This document shows, piece by piece, positions 8,976 to 17,405 of a DNA stretch of 64,000 bases. Source of the DNA: Hyphomicrobium_A sp965243865 (lineage in GTDB: Bacteria; Pseudomonadota; Alphaproteobacteria; Rhizobiales; Hyphomicrobiaceae); NCBI RefSeq assembly GCF_965243865.1, contig NZ_OZ251603.1, positions 2,790,001 to 2,854,000 on the forward strand, in the 5' to 3' direction. Each line of letters opens with the position of its first letter. The stretch's first letter is position 1. The notes beneath the pieces are model-generated. The model was not told where the DNA came from, made no database searches, and saw only the letters and a list, made by a program, of their open reading frames with translations. Position numbers and translations under genes: made by a program.

Positions 8976-9005
8976 AGCGCGGGTTGGATCCCGCGCTCTT
9001 AATTT
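8976..9005. terminator. Bidirectional rho-independent terminator
   Basis: An 8-base-pair stem AGCGCGGG / CCCGCGCT (8976-8983 with 8990-8997) has a 6-base loop, followed by CTTAATTTTT on the + strand and preceded by a run of A (8968-8973) that is a T-tract for the minus strand. It lies between the convergent DUF1963 gene and gcrA and can serve both. Confidence 0.8.
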
Positions 9006-9028
9006 TTGGCTTAGTGCCGCGTGACCGC

Positions 9029-9568
9029 TTAAGCGGTTTCTTTGCGCGGAGGTGCGATCTCCATTGCAGACGGCATTTCCACCACCTCGCGCTCGCGGCG
9101 GCGAGCCTGCGGGGGTTGGAAAGCACGGCGGGCGTGAAACTCGCAGTACGGGAGGCCAGGAACCTTGTTCTTGCCGCAGAAGTGGAAATCGGAGGCTTGT
9201 GGGTCCCCGATCGGCCAGCGGCAGCTGCACTCGGTCAACGTCTGGATCGTTTTGCGCTCGTTGAGCGGGATCACCATTTCTTCCGCGGGCGGCACATAGA
9301 CATCCGCCTCCTGGTAGAGTGCACGGAAAGCGGGGTTGCCCGTCTGCGCCATGCGCGTCTTCGCCATGCGCTTGGAAGCCATCCGCGGGCGCGGGCGGTG
9401 GCTCTTCATGCGCGAGGTCGTCGCTCGGCCGGAGAGCCCGAGCCGGTGAACTTTACCGATCACGGCATTGCGGGTGACGCTGCCGAGCCGTCCGGCGATC
9501 TGGCTTGCGCTCAAGCCTTCGCCCCAGAGCTTTTTCAACAGCTCCACGCGCTCATCCGTCCAAGCCAT
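9029..9568 (-). CDS. gcrA: Cell-cycle regulator GcrA
   Basis: Alphaproteobacterial sigma70-binding cell-cycle regulator that activates promoters, many carrying CcrM-methylated GANTC sites. It has 179 residues. The start MAWTDERVELLKKLW is the canonical GcrA opening, with GGGAGCG upstream of the ATG at 9568; an upstream in-frame extension to 9685 has no family support. The N-terminal helix-turn-helix contains SASQIAGRLG and RNAVIGKVHRLGL. A basic linker follows, then a Cys-containing sigma-interaction region (CRWPIGDP, then FHFCG and YCEFHARRAF). It stands alone and convergent to the DUF1963 gene. Confidence 0.93.
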   Translation of the reverse strand: MAWTDERVELLKKLWGEGLSASQIAGRLGSVTRNAVIGKVHRLGLSGRATTSRMKSHRPRPRMASKRMAKTRMAQTGNPAFRALYQEADVYVPPAEEMVIPLNERKTIQTLTECSCRWPIGDPQASDFHFCGKNKVPGLPYCEFHARRAFQPPQARRREREVVEMPSAMEIAPPRKETA

Positions 9569-10119
9569 AAATTCTCGCTCCCTGAGGTACCAGGGGCGCG
9601 CGCCTATGCGCACACCGATTGACAGTCGGGACAGACACGGGCGCGGCGCGGAGCGTGCGGGGACGCTACGGACGCGACAAGCCAATGCCTGACCGGTTAC
9701 GGACGCTGTACTGTGGGTGACGCGTACTAGATGGCGCTTGACGGAAAGCGCGAATACGACAGAGCAAACAACAGGTTCACCGAGTCGAGCCGGGGCTACT
9801 CAAAGAGTGTCACGCGTCAAGCGCGAGACCTCGTGCCGCGACAGGCCTAAACCTACAACAGGCAGAATTGGGCCTACAAGATCGTCCCGCACTGCATCAG
9901 GGCATCCCACGGGACAGGTGGTATATTCGCAACACGCAACATCGGCTCCCGTGACTGATTTGCCCGCGGTTGCAGGCCCACGGCAGCGGTCGCTCGAAGG
10001 TCCGCACGGCAAATCCCCAGTACTCTCACGCAATCCCCACGATTCGCTGCCGCAGCCCCGCAGCCGGCGCTGACCGCCGCGCTGTGGCCTTAAATCCAGG
10101 CAACCGCCGCTCCGTTCCG
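9569..10119. other. Intergenic region between gcrA and argD, no supported gene
   Basis: About 550 bases upstream of the divergent genes gcrA and argD. A 118-codon open frame at 9717-10073 has a Ser/Arg/Pro/Thr-rich composition without domain features and lacks the strong GC third-position bias of the neighbouring genes, so it is not called. The region presumably holds the gcrA promoter, but no convincing -35/-10 pair was found for it. Confidence 0.5.
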
Positions 10120-10148
10120 TTGACAGAGCACCCTCGCGCGCGTATCTA
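10120..10148 (+). promoter_or_regulatory. Sigma70-type promoter for argD-argF-hslO
   Basis: TTGACA at 10120-10125, a 17-base spacer, then TATCTA at 10143-10148: a near-consensus housekeeping promoter. The predicted transcription start is around 10155, giving a leader of about 70 bases before the argD ATG. Confidence 0.7.
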
Positions 10149-10160
10149 CAGCGCTTCCCT

Positions 10161-10184
10161 AGCCGCCGCGGAGGCGGCTTTTTT
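10161..10184 (+). terminator. Terminator-like hairpin in the argD leader
   Basis: Arms AGCCGCC (10161-10167) and GGCGGCT (10173-10179) with a 5-base loop are followed by TTTTTT, the form of an intrinsic terminator. It begins only a few bases after the predicted argD transcription start and 42 bases before the ATG. It could be an attenuator, or the end of a short unrelated transcript from upstream. Confidence 0.6.
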
Positions 10185-10225
10185 AGTTTCCAGCGACGCT
10201 TCGCTGCATGAGGAGTGGGCCAACG

Positions 10226-11467
10226 ATGTCCGCATCCTTGGCAGCCTCGGAATCCACCCCCAAGGCTGCTGTTCAGACGACGGGCCCCTCTGCGGCCGTC
10301 ATGGGCACGTACGCGCGCCAGAACCTCGTCTTCGAACGGGGAGAAGGCGCCTGGCTCATCACGCCGGATGGCGAGCGCTACCTAGACTTTGGCTCGGGCG
10401 TCGCCGTCAACGTGCTCGGCCACGCACACCCGCTTCTGGTCGCAGCGTTGACCGAGCAGGCCGGCAAGCTCTGGCACACCTCTAACCTATATCGTGTAGA
10501 GGGGCAGGAGCGCTTGGCCGAGCGTCTCGTCGCCGCGACGTTCGCCGACAAGGTCTTCTTCTGCAATTCGGGCGCCGAAGCGTGCGAGGCCGCCATCAAG
10601 GCCGCGCGCCGCTATCACTACGTCGATGGCAACCCGCAGCGCTGGCGCATCATCACCTACACCGGCGCCTTCCACGGCCGCACGCTTGCGACCATCGCCG
10701 CCGGCGGCAATCCGAAATACCTCGAAGGCTTCGGGCCAGCGGTAGAGGGCTTCGATCAGGTTCCCTTTGGCGACATCGACGCGACCGAGCAGGCCATCAC
10801 GCCTGAGACGGCCGCGATCATGATCGAGCCGACGCAGGGCGAAGGCGGCGTCAACGTCGCCAGCGCCGAGTTCCTGCGCGCGCTCCGAGCCCTGTGCGAC
10901 AAGCATGGCCTGCTGCTCATCCTCGACGAGGTGCAGAGCGGTGTTGGTCGCTGCGGCAAGTTGTTTGCCCACGAATGGGCCGGCATCACGCCCGACCTCA
11001 TGCCCATAGCCAAGGGCATCGGCGGCGGCTTCCCGCTCGGCGCGCTGCTGGCAACCGAAGAAGCAGCCAAAGGCCTCGTGCCCGGAACACATGGCTCGAC
11101 GTTCGGCGGCAATCCGTTGGCGACGGCGGTCGGCTACGCGGTGCTGGGCGCCGTGCTCGAGCCCGGCTTTATCGAGGCCGTGCAGCAGAAGGCGCTGCGC
11201 ATGAAGCAGGCGCTGGCATCCATCAAGGATTCCCATCCCGATCTCGTCGAGGAAGTGCGCGGCCAGGGGCTGCTCACTGGCATCAAGGTCAAGGTTGCGC
11301 CTGCCGACGTCGTCAAGGCAGCTCTTGCCGAGAAGCTCCTCGTCGTCGGCGCATCCGACAACGTCGTGCGCCTCCTGCCCCCGCTCAACATTGCCGACGA
11401 GGAGATTGCCGAGGCCGCGCAGCGTCTGTCGCGCGCGCTCGACCGCCTGTCGGCTCCTGCAACCTGA
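10226..11467 (+). CDS. argD: Acetylornithine aminotransferase ArgD
   Basis: PLP-dependent class III aminotransferase that converts N-acetylglutamate semialdehyde to N-acetylornithine; the same enzyme often serves as succinyl-DAP aminotransferase in lysine synthesis. ATG 10226 (413 residues, GAGGAG upstream) is preferred to ATG 10208, which has no ribosome site. Visible features are YLDFGSGVAVNVLGHAHP, the phosphate-binding NSGAEACEAAIK, FHGRTLATIA, LILDEVQSGVGR with the PLP-ring aspartate, and the lysine in MPIAKGIGGGFPLGA. It is first in the argD-argF-hslO operon, 33 bases before argF. Confidence 0.95.
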   Translation: MSASLAASESTPKAAVQTTGPSAAVMGTYARQNLVFERGEGAWLITPDGERYLDFGSGVAVNVLGHAHPLLVAALTEQAGKLWHTSNLYRVEGQERLAERLVAATFADKVFFCNSGAEACEAAIKAARRYHYVDGNPQRWRIITYTGAFHGRTLATIAAGGNPKYLEGFGPAVEGFDQVPFGDIDATEQAITPETAAIMIEPTQGEGGVNVASAEFLRALRALCDKHGLLLILDEVQSGVGRCGKLFAHEWAGITPDLMPIAKGIGGGFPLGALLATEEAAKGLVPGTHGSTFGGNPLATAVGYAVLGAVLEPGFIEAVQQKALRMKQALASIKDSHPDLVEEVRGQGLLTGIKVKVAPADVVKAALAEKLLVVGASDNVVRLLPPLNIADEEIAEAAQRLSRALDRLSAPAT

Positions 11468-11500
11468 TACCCATCCCACATCCTAGCCGGCCGGAGTGCC

Positions 11501-12448
11501 ATGGCCACGAAATCGCGAACCGTTCCGACGACGAGACATTTTCTCGATCTTGATGCACTTGATGCAGTGACGCTGCGCAAGATCATCGACATGGCGCACG
11601 CCATGAAGAAAGCGGGCAAGAAAACGCCTGCGAAGTTCAGGCCTGCCGGCATCGAAGAGACGACGCTGGCGATGATCTTCGAGAAGCCGTCGACGCGCAC
11701 CCGCGTGTCGTTCGACGTCGCCATGCGCCAGCTCGGCGGCCAGACGATTTCGCTCAGCAACAACGATCTCCAGCTCGGCCGCGGTGAATCGATCGTCGAT
11801 ACGGCGCGCGTGCTCTCGCGCTACGTCGACGCCATCATGATCCGCGCCAACGCGCACGACACGCTGCTCGACCTTGCCAAGTACGGCTCGATCCCGGTCA
11901 TCAACGGCCTGACTGACAAGAGCCATCCCTGTCAGGTGATGGCCGACATCATGACCTTCGAGGAGCACAAGGGCCCGATCAAAGGCCGCTCGGTCGCCTG
12001 GGTCGGCGACGGCAACAACGTCGCCGTTTCCTGGATGCACGCCGCCGTGCGCTTCGGTTTCGAGCTGCGCCTCGCCTGCCCCGACGAGCTGCGTCCCGAG
12101 AAGGATGCCGTCGATTGGGTGAAGCGCGAGAAGGGCATCGTCAGCTATGGCAGCGACGTGATGAAGGCCGTGCGCGGCGTTGATTGCGTTGTGACGGACA
12201 CCTGGGTGTCGATGGGCCAGACCGATGCGCCCCGCCGCAAGAAGATGCTCCAGCCCTACGCTGTCGACGACAAACTGATGAAGGCAGCCGACAAGGACGC
12301 CATCTTCATGCACTGCCTGCCTGCCTATCGCGGCAAGGAGGTGTCGGAGGACGTCATCGACGGCCCGCAGTCCGTCGTGTTCGACGAGGCCGAGAACCGC
12401 CTCCACGCCCAGAAGGCAATATTGGCCTGGTGCCTCGGAGTATCGTGA
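11501..12448 (+). CDS. argF: Ornithine carbamoyltransferase ArgF
   Basis: Joins ornithine and carbamoyl phosphate to make citrulline in arginine synthesis. It has 315 residues. The carbamoyl-phosphate motif STRTR is at 64-68, the DxxxSMG-type ornithine loop reads DTWVSMGQTD, and the catalytic HCLP is at 271-274. That motif reads HCLPAYRG, where most enzymes have HCLPAHRG; the Tyr is unusual but lies outside the Cys active site. It follows argD by 33 bases, and its TGA overlaps the hslO ATG by one base. Confidence 0.95.
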   Translation: MATKSRTVPTTRHFLDLDALDAVTLRKIIDMAHAMKKAGKKTPAKFRPAGIEETTLAMIFEKPSTRTRVSFDVAMRQLGGQTISLSNNDLQLGRGESIVDTARVLSRYVDAIMIRANAHDTLLDLAKYGSIPVINGLTDKSHPCQVMADIMTFEEHKGPIKGRSVAWVGDGNNVAVSWMHAAVRFGFELRLACPDELRPEKDAVDWVKREKGIVSYGSDVMKAVRGVDCVVTDTWVSMGQTDAPRRKKMLQPYAVDDKLMKAADKDAIFMHCLPAYRGKEVSEDVIDGPQSVVFDEAENRLHAQKAILAWCLGVS

Positions 12449-13422
12449 TGGTGGAAGCGGCGGCAACACCCGAGACCCGCAAGACGCCGGGCGACGACCT
12501 AGTGCTGCCCTTCCGCACCGAAAGCTCGGGCGTCATCGGGCGCCTCGTGCGCCTCGGGCCTGCCATCGATGAGATACTGTCCCATCATGCAGCGCCTGAA
12601 GCCGTCTCCCGTGCGCTTGGTGAAGCCGTGGCGCTCACCGCCATGCTCGGTACTGCGCTAAAGATCGACGGCAAGCTGACGCTGCAGACCAAGACCGACG
12701 GTATCCTTGATTTTCTCGTCGTCAGCTTCGAGCCGCCCGGGCGGCTGCGCGGCTACGCGCGCTTCGACAAAAAGCGTATGGCCGAAGAGGCCGACGACGT
12801 CGACCCCGCTATCCTTTTAGGCGTCGGGCATCTCGCCATCACCATAGATCCCGGCGAGGACATGGATCGCTATCAGGGCATCGTTGCCCTTGAAGGCGAA
12901 AGCATCGGCGATGCCGCTTTGAGCTACTTCCGCCAGTCCGAGCAGCTTCCCTCCTTCCTGCGCTTGGCCGTAGCCCGGCACTATACGGCCGGCGAGAACG
13001 GCGAGCCCGGTCGCTGGCAGTGGCGTGCCGGCGGCTTGATGATTCAGCACCTCGCGCGTGAAGGCGGCTCCGACGAACACGTCGTTTCATCGGAAGAGGA
13101 CGAGGAGATCGTCGGCGATGCCGATGATGACTGGGAGCGCACGCGCATACTTGCAGCCACAGTCGAGGATCACGAGCTGCTGGACCCGATGCTTGCCCCC
13201 GATCGGCTGCTCTATCGCCTGTTCCACGAGGAAGGCGTGCGCGCGTTCCCATCAACGCCCATCGAAGCCTTCTGTCGCTGCTCGCGCGAGCGCGTCGAAG
13301 CATTCCTGAAGAGCTTTGGCGCGGCTGATCTCACCGACATGCGCGAGCCCGACGGATCGATTTCGGTAACCTGCGAGTTCTGCACCAAGACCTACCGCTT
13401 CGCCCCCGACGAGATCACCTGA
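12448..13422 (+). CDS. hslO: Redox-regulated chaperone Hsp33 (HslO)
   Basis: Cytoplasmic holdase chaperone activated by oxidation. It has 324 residues from the ATG at 12448, which overlaps the argF stop (TGATG). The C-terminal zinc-binding redox switch is present as CRC (residues 276-278) and CEFC (309-312). An acidic stretch (SSEEDEEIVGDADDD) in the middle is longer than in the E. coli protein. Placement after argF is common in Rhizobiales. A longer in-frame open region running back to 12184 overlaps argF and is not used. Confidence 0.93.
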   Translation: MVEAAATPETRKTPGDDLVLPFRTESSGVIGRLVRLGPAIDEILSHHAAPEAVSRALGEAVALTAMLGTALKIDGKLTLQTKTDGILDFLVVSFEPPGRLRGYARFDKKRMAEEADDVDPAILLGVGHLAITIDPGEDMDRYQGIVALEGESIGDAALSYFRQSEQLPSFLRLAVARHYTAGENGEPGRWQWRAGGLMIQHLAREGGSDEHVVSSEEDEEIVGDADDDWERTRILAATVEDHELLDPMLAPDRLLYRLFHEEGVRAFPSTPIEAFCRCSRERVEAFLKSFGAADLTDMREPDGSISVTCEFCTKTYRFAPDEIT

Positions 13423-13444
13423 CCTCAGCCCGCCGCCCGCTCGA

Positions 13445-13589
13445 CGTCACCCCGACGCATGTCGGGGCCTGCGCCAGCTTCAACGCGCTCTTCTCGTGAA
13501 GGCTGGATCTGAACTTTGGGCTGGTGCGAACCGCTTGTTCCGATGCGATTGCGGAGGCGTGTCTGGGTCCCGGCCTTCGCCGGGATGAC
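13445..13589. repeat. Palindromic extragenic repeat (GTCATCCCGG family)
   Basis: Opens with CGTCACCCCGACGCATGTCG and closes with TGGGTCCCGGCCTTCGCCGG followed by GATGAC, so the ends are inverted versions of each other. It lies between hslO and the cytochrome gene. Related elements are at 30279-30411 and 53506-53605. The remaining stretch to 13735 holds more small palindromes (for example CCGCGCCTGAGGCGCGG) and no gene. Confidence 0.7.
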
Positions 13590-13735
13590 GGAGATGAGGA
13601 AGGCGCCGCATGCACGCCTCTTAGCCGCGTAGCGGCCAGGGCCCAAGGGCCCCGCGCCTGAGGCGCGGCTCTCAGCTTGCGCGACGATCGCCGCAGAACA
13701 AGCTTCTCTCAACTTGCGTCATCAAAAAGGGCTTC

Positions 13736-14128
13736 TCACTTGAGACTCTTCAAATAACTCACGATCTTGGCGCGCTCCGACGCATCGGAGATACCGCCGA
13801 ACGGCTTCATCGCATTGCCGTGCACGACGTTGTCGGGATTGGCGATGAACTTGTCGAGGTTTGCCTCATCCCACGTAATGCCCGAACTCTTCATCGCGGA
13901 CGAGAACTCAAAGCCATCGATCGAGCCAGCCTTGCGCCCGACGATGCCATGCAACGTCGGTCCTAAGCGATTGTCGCCTTCCTTGAATGAATGGCACGTC
14001 CGGCAAGCGTTGTTGAACGCGACTTTGCCGTCGCCCTCCTCTTGCTCCGCCGCAGCGGGCAGCGTTGTGAGCGCCACGGCGGCAAGAGCGAGGGATGAAG
14101 CTAACGAGCGATGCACCTGCGCCTCCAT
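13736..14128 (-). CDS. Class I c-type cytochrome (cytochrome c2-like)
   Basis: Small periplasmic electron carrier of about 130 residues. It has a signal peptide (residues about 1-28, ending PAAA), the haem-binding CRTCH, then GDNRLGPTLHGIVGRKAG as in mitochondrial-type cytochrome c, and a likely axial methionine in NAMKPFGGI. The ATG at 14128 gives a standard signal peptide; a start at 14167 is possible. It stands alone on the minus strand, 98 bases downstream of argE. The redox partner cannot be deduced from the context. Confidence 0.88.
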   Translation of the reverse strand: MEAQVHRSLASSLALAAVALTTLPAAAEQEEGDGKVAFNNACRTCHSFKEGDNRLGPTLHGIVGRKAGSIDGFEFSSAMKSSGITWDEANLDKFIANPDNVVHGNAMKPFGGISDASERAKIVSYLKSLK

Positions 14129-14226
14129 GACTGCGAACAGTCGATGGCTGCATAAGCCCGCGTGCATGCCAGTTGTTCCCGAATTCAGCCGCGTTCAGCG
14201 CTGAATATTTCGTGATCGCTCTGCGA

Positions 14227-15402
14227 TCAGCGGACCGCGGAACCATGCTCCGCCCAGTCTCGGAGGCGACCGAGGAAGGCATCGCATTTGTCGAGCTGAT
14301 CCTTCTCGATCCACTCGTCCGCAGTATGCGCTTGAGCGATATCGCCGGGGCCGATGACAACTGCCGGCGAACCCGCCACCTGAAACAGCCCGGCCTCCGT
14401 CGCGTACGAGACGGCATGCGTCTCGTTCTGTCCGGCGAGCTTCAGCGCCAGCGCGACAGCCTCGGACGATGCACCCGCAGAGTAGGGCGGCACTTGATTG
14501 ACGATGTCGATGTCGACGCCAGCCTCCGGCGCGATCCTTTGCATCTCCGGCACGCACACGTTCGCAGCGAACGCGCGAATGCGCCGGTCGATCGCGCTGA
14601 TATCGACGCCCGGAATAGCCCGCACATCGAACTGCATGGTGCAGCTTATCGGCACGATGTTCGTCGCCGTACCGCCTTCGATCTTCGTCACCTGCAGCGT
14701 CGCATAAGGCGGATCGAAGCGCGGATCCTGCGGCCGCAGCTTTAGCTCGTTCTCGATCTCGGCCAACTCGCGCAGCAGCTTGCCTGCAACTGCAATCGCA
14801 TTGACGCCCAGCGGCGCCATGCTGGAATGGGCCGCCCGTCCGCGCACATCGATGCGCCAGCGCACCGGGCCCTTGTGTGAATCGACGACGCTCATGGACG
14901 TCGGCTCGCCCACGAACACCATGCGCGGCTTCGTCAGTCGCGTGCCAAACTCAGCGATCATCGGGCGTACGCCGAGGCAGCCGATTTCCTCGTCGTACGA
15001 AAAGGCAAGGTGGATCGGCACAGTCAGTGGCCGCGCCAGAAACGTTGGCACCGCCGCCAGCGCGCACGCGATGAAACCCTTCATGTCCGCAGTGCCGCGG
15101 CCATAGAGCTTTCCGTCACGCTCGGCCAGAACGAACGGGTCGGACGTCCAGGCCTGCCCATCGACCGGCACCACATCGGTGTGCCCCGACAAAGCGACGC
15201 CCGGCACGCCTTGGGGGCCAATGGTGGCATAGAGACTCGCCTTCGTACCCGCAGCGTTGGGAACGATCTCGCTGGCGACGCCGTGCTGGAGAAGATAGTC
15301 CTCGACGAAATGAATGAGCGCCACGTTGGGCTTGTGGCTGGTCGTGTCGAAGCCGACAAGCCGCGCCAGCAGCTCGACTGACGAGTAGCTGGGACCGTTC
15401 AT
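14227..15402 (-). CDS. argE: Acetylornithine deacetylase ArgE
   Basis: M20-family metallohydrolase that releases acetate from N-acetylornithine, giving ornithine. It has 391 residues. Dinuclear-metal motifs are visible: SGHTDVVPVD, YGRGTADMKGF and FSYDEEIGCLG, and the dimerisation domain has HSSMAPLGVNAI. The C-terminal GPGDIAQAHTADEW is typical of ArgE rather than DapE, which is encoded separately at 26642-27811. It is followed upstream by apaG with a short gap (17 bases), so apaG-argE are probably co-transcribed. Confidence 0.9.
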   Translation of the reverse strand: MNGPSYSSVELLARLVGFDTTSHKPNVALIHFVEDYLLQHGVASEIVPNAAGTKASLYATIGPQGVPGVALSGHTDVVPVDGQAWTSDPFVLAERDGKLYGRGTADMKGFIACALAAVPTFLARPLTVPIHLAFSYDEEIGCLGVRPMIAEFGTRLTKPRMVFVGEPTSMSVVDSHKGPVRWRIDVRGRAAHSSMAPLGVNAIAVAGKLLRELAEIENELKLRPQDPRFDPPYATLQVTKIEGGTATNIVPISCTMQFDVRAIPGVDISAIDRRIRAFAANVCVPEMQRIAPEAGVDIDIVNQVPPYSAGASSEAVALALKLAGQNETHAVSYATEAGLFQVAGSPAVVIGPGDIAQAHTADEWIEKDQLDKCDAFLGRLRDWAEHGSAVR

Positions 15403-15419
15403 CGCCTGTTGCCTTTTAT

Positions 15420-15812
15420 CTAGTTGAGGCTGCGCACGACGAACGGGCTGTCGAGCGAGAAGGCCGGAACGGCGACGTCGAACAGCTCACCCTTTTCGTC
15501 GGTCATCTGATAGCTGCCGACCATGATGCCCGACGGCGTGCGCAGCGGGCAGCCGGAAGTATAGCTGAACGATCCGCCCGGCTGAATGACCGGCGTCTCA
15601 CCCACGACGCCCGGCCCACGCACTTCCTCGGTCTGGCCCATGCCGTCCGTGATCAGCCACACGCGCGAGCGCAGCTGCACTGTCTCATCACCCTCGTTGG
15701 CGATGTCGATCGTATACGCCCAATAGAACTGGCCCTCGTCCGGAGACGACTGCTCTTCCAGGTACTGCGGGGTAACGCGAATGCGGATACCGCGGGTAAC
15801 GGCTTCGTACAT
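15420..15812 (-). CDS. apaG: ApaG protein (Co2+/Mg2+ efflux-associated fold)
   Basis: 130 residues, the exact usual size of ApaG, a single immunoglobulin-like beta domain. Characteristic segments are IRVTPQYLEEQS, YFWAYTI-like FYWAYTIDIANEG, VQLRSRVWLITD and the family block VVGETPVIQPGGSFSYTSGC. The start at 15812 is chosen because an upstream extension is Arg-rich and lacks family similarity. The biochemical role is unsettled; it has been linked to cobalt resistance and ApaH. Here it lies between metZ and argE on the same strand. Confidence 0.92.
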   Translation of the reverse strand: MYEAVTRGIRIRVTPQYLEEQSSPDEGQFYWAYTIDIANEGDETVQLRSRVWLITDGMGQTEEVRGPGVVGETPVIQPGGSFSYTSGCPLRTPSGIMVGSYQMTDEKGELFDVAVPAFSLDSPFVVRSLN

Positions 15813-15936
15813 GGTGCGGCTCTGCTCCTGGCGTCGGTTCCGCCCGACGCGTCGGCGGCGCATACTAAGGACGCCGCGCGCCGGGTCAATGTCGCAGGAA
15901 GCCCCAGATCGTGATCGCTTTGGATGCGATCAGCTC

Positions 15937-17151
15937 TTAGGCACGGCGGCTGGCGGCGAGGCCCGCGTCGAGGTCGGCTGCAAGGTCCTCGAAGGCCTCC
16001 AGGCCGACCGAGAACCGCAGCAGACCATCGCCGATCCCGAGCTCCGCCCGCGCCTCCGGTCCGATGCGGAAATGCGTGGTGGTTGCCGGATGCGTGATCA
16101 GCGATTTGGCATCCCCCAGGTTGTTGGAGAGCTTGATCAGCCGCAGGGCGTTCTGCAGGGCGAACGCCGCCGGCTTGCCGCCCTTCACCTCGAAGGCGAT
16201 CATCTGGCCGCCGCCCGTCATCTGCTGCTTGGCAATGTCGGCTTGTGGGTGATCGGGCCGGCCGCAGTAAAGGACCCGCGCCACTTCCGGCCGTTCGGCA
16301 AGGTAGTCCGCGAGCTTGGCCGCAGTCACCATCTGCGCACGGATGCGCACCGGCATCGTCTCGAGCCCCTTCAGCATCACCCATGCGTTGAACGGGCTCA
16401 GCGTCGGTCCCGTCTGGCGGATGAACTCCTGCAGGTGGTTGGTCACATATTCGGCCGATCCCAGCACTACGCCGCCGAGGCACCGCCCCTGCCCGTCGAT
16501 GTGCTTCGTGGCCGAGTAGACCACCACGTCCGCGCCTTGCTCGATGGGCCGCTGCAGAAGCGGCGTGGCGAACACGTTGTCGACCACGACGATTGCACCG
16601 ATCTCATGCGCCAGCTTCGACACTGCCGCGATGTCCACCAGCTCCAGCGTCGGGTTCGACGGTGTCTCGAAGAAGAACAGCTTGGTGTTCGGCCGGATCG
16701 CCTTCTTCCAGGCGTCGAGGTCGCGCCCATCGACCAGCGTCGAAGAAATCCCATAGCGCGGTGCCAGCACGTCGACGATATAGCGACAGGCGCCGAATAG
16801 CGCCCGCGCCGAGACGATGTGGTCTCCCGCTTTCAGATAGCCGAGGATCGCAGCATTCACCGCCGCCATGCCGCTGGCCGTCGCCCGCGCTTCTTCGGCC
16901 CCTTCGAGCAGCCGGATGCGCTCTTCGAACATGGAGACGGTCGGGTTTGAGAACCGCGTGTACTGGAAGCCAGGATCTTCGTTCTTGAAGCGCGCTTCGG
17001 CCTGCTCGGCGCTCGAATAAACGAACCCCTGCGTCAGGAACATCGCCTCCGACGTCTCGCCGAACTGCGAGCGCATCGACCCTCCGTGCACAAGCCGCGT
17101 TTCCGGGGCCCACGATTTCGGGTCGATCGAATTGTCGTTGTTGCTCGCCAT
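15937..17151 (-). CDS. metZ: O-succinylhomoserine sulfhydrylase MetZ
   Basis: PLP enzyme of the Cys/Met-metabolism family that makes homocysteine directly from O-succinylhomoserine and sulfide. It has 404 residues. ATG 17151 has AGGAAAG upstream; the longer open frame to 17382 runs through the riboswitch. Visible features are YTRFSNPTVSMFEERI, the catalytic lysine in YSATKHIDGQGR, and the family-typical ASGMAAVNAAIL. An S-adenosylmethionine class II riboswitch and a terminator lie in the leader, which supports a methionine role. O-acetylhomoserine as substrate cannot be excluded from sequence alone. Confidence 0.9.
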   Translation of the reverse strand: MASNNDNSIDPKSWAPETRLVHGGSMRSQFGETSEAMFLTQGFVYSSAEQAEARFKNEDPGFQYTRFSNPTVSMFEERIRLLEGAEEARATASGMAAVNAAILGYLKAGDHIVSARALFGACRYIVDVLAPRYGISSTLVDGRDLDAWKKAIRPNTKLFFFETPSNPTLELVDIAAVSKLAHEIGAIVVVDNVFATPLLQRPIEQGADVVVYSATKHIDGQGRCLGGVVLGSAEYVTNHLQEFIRQTGPTLSPFNAWVMLKGLETMPVRIRAQMVTAAKLADYLAERPEVARVLYCGRPDHPQADIAKQQMTGGGQMIAFEVKGGKPAAFALQNALRLIKLSNNLGDAKSLITHPATTTHFRIGPEARAELGIGDGLLRFSVGLEAFEDLAADLDAGLAASRRA

Positions 17152-17217
17152 TGCGCACTTTCCTTCCGGGGCCTGGATGCCCAGCAAAAAGCCCGGCCAG
17201 CTAAAGCGCTGCTCGCG

Positions 17218-17256
17218 AAAAAAAGCCGCGCCTGGAAGCTTCGAGGTGCGCACGGC
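17218..17256 (-). terminator. Intrinsic terminator in the metZ leader
   Basis: Read on the minus strand, GCCGTGCGC and GCGCGGC arms enclose the near-palindrome CCTCGAAGCTTCCAGG and are followed by seven T. It lies directly downstream of the SAM-II aptamer and 67 bases before the metZ ATG, which suggests control by premature termination. Confidence 0.7.
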
Positions 17257-17312
17257 CCTTTTAGCGAGTTGTTTTACGTGGCTGCAAGCCGGCCGGCCAA
17301 ATGACCACGAGG
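17256..17312 (-). promoter_or_regulatory. SAM-II riboswitch upstream of metZ
   Basis: Minus strand, 5' to 3': CTCGTGGTCATTTGGCCGG, then CTTGCAGCCACG, then TAAAACAACTCGCTAAAAGG. The CGTGG/CCACG pairing makes P1, and the GCTAAAA segment is the conserved 3' pseudoknot strand of the SAM-II class known from alphaproteobacterial met genes. High S-adenosylmethionine is expected to lower metZ expression. Confidence 0.85.
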
Positions 17313-17405
17313 TATCAGCGGGGATTACTCCCGCTACGCGCTTGGCGTCAAGGCCTGCTTGCTCTAGAGCGACAAGCAGCACTTGCGTTCGGGGACTTAA
17401 CGAAG

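Noticed and set aside
9717..10073. 118-codon open frame between gcrA and argD
   Set aside because: Ser/Arg/Pro-rich without domain features, weak third-position GC bias, no convincing ribosome site.
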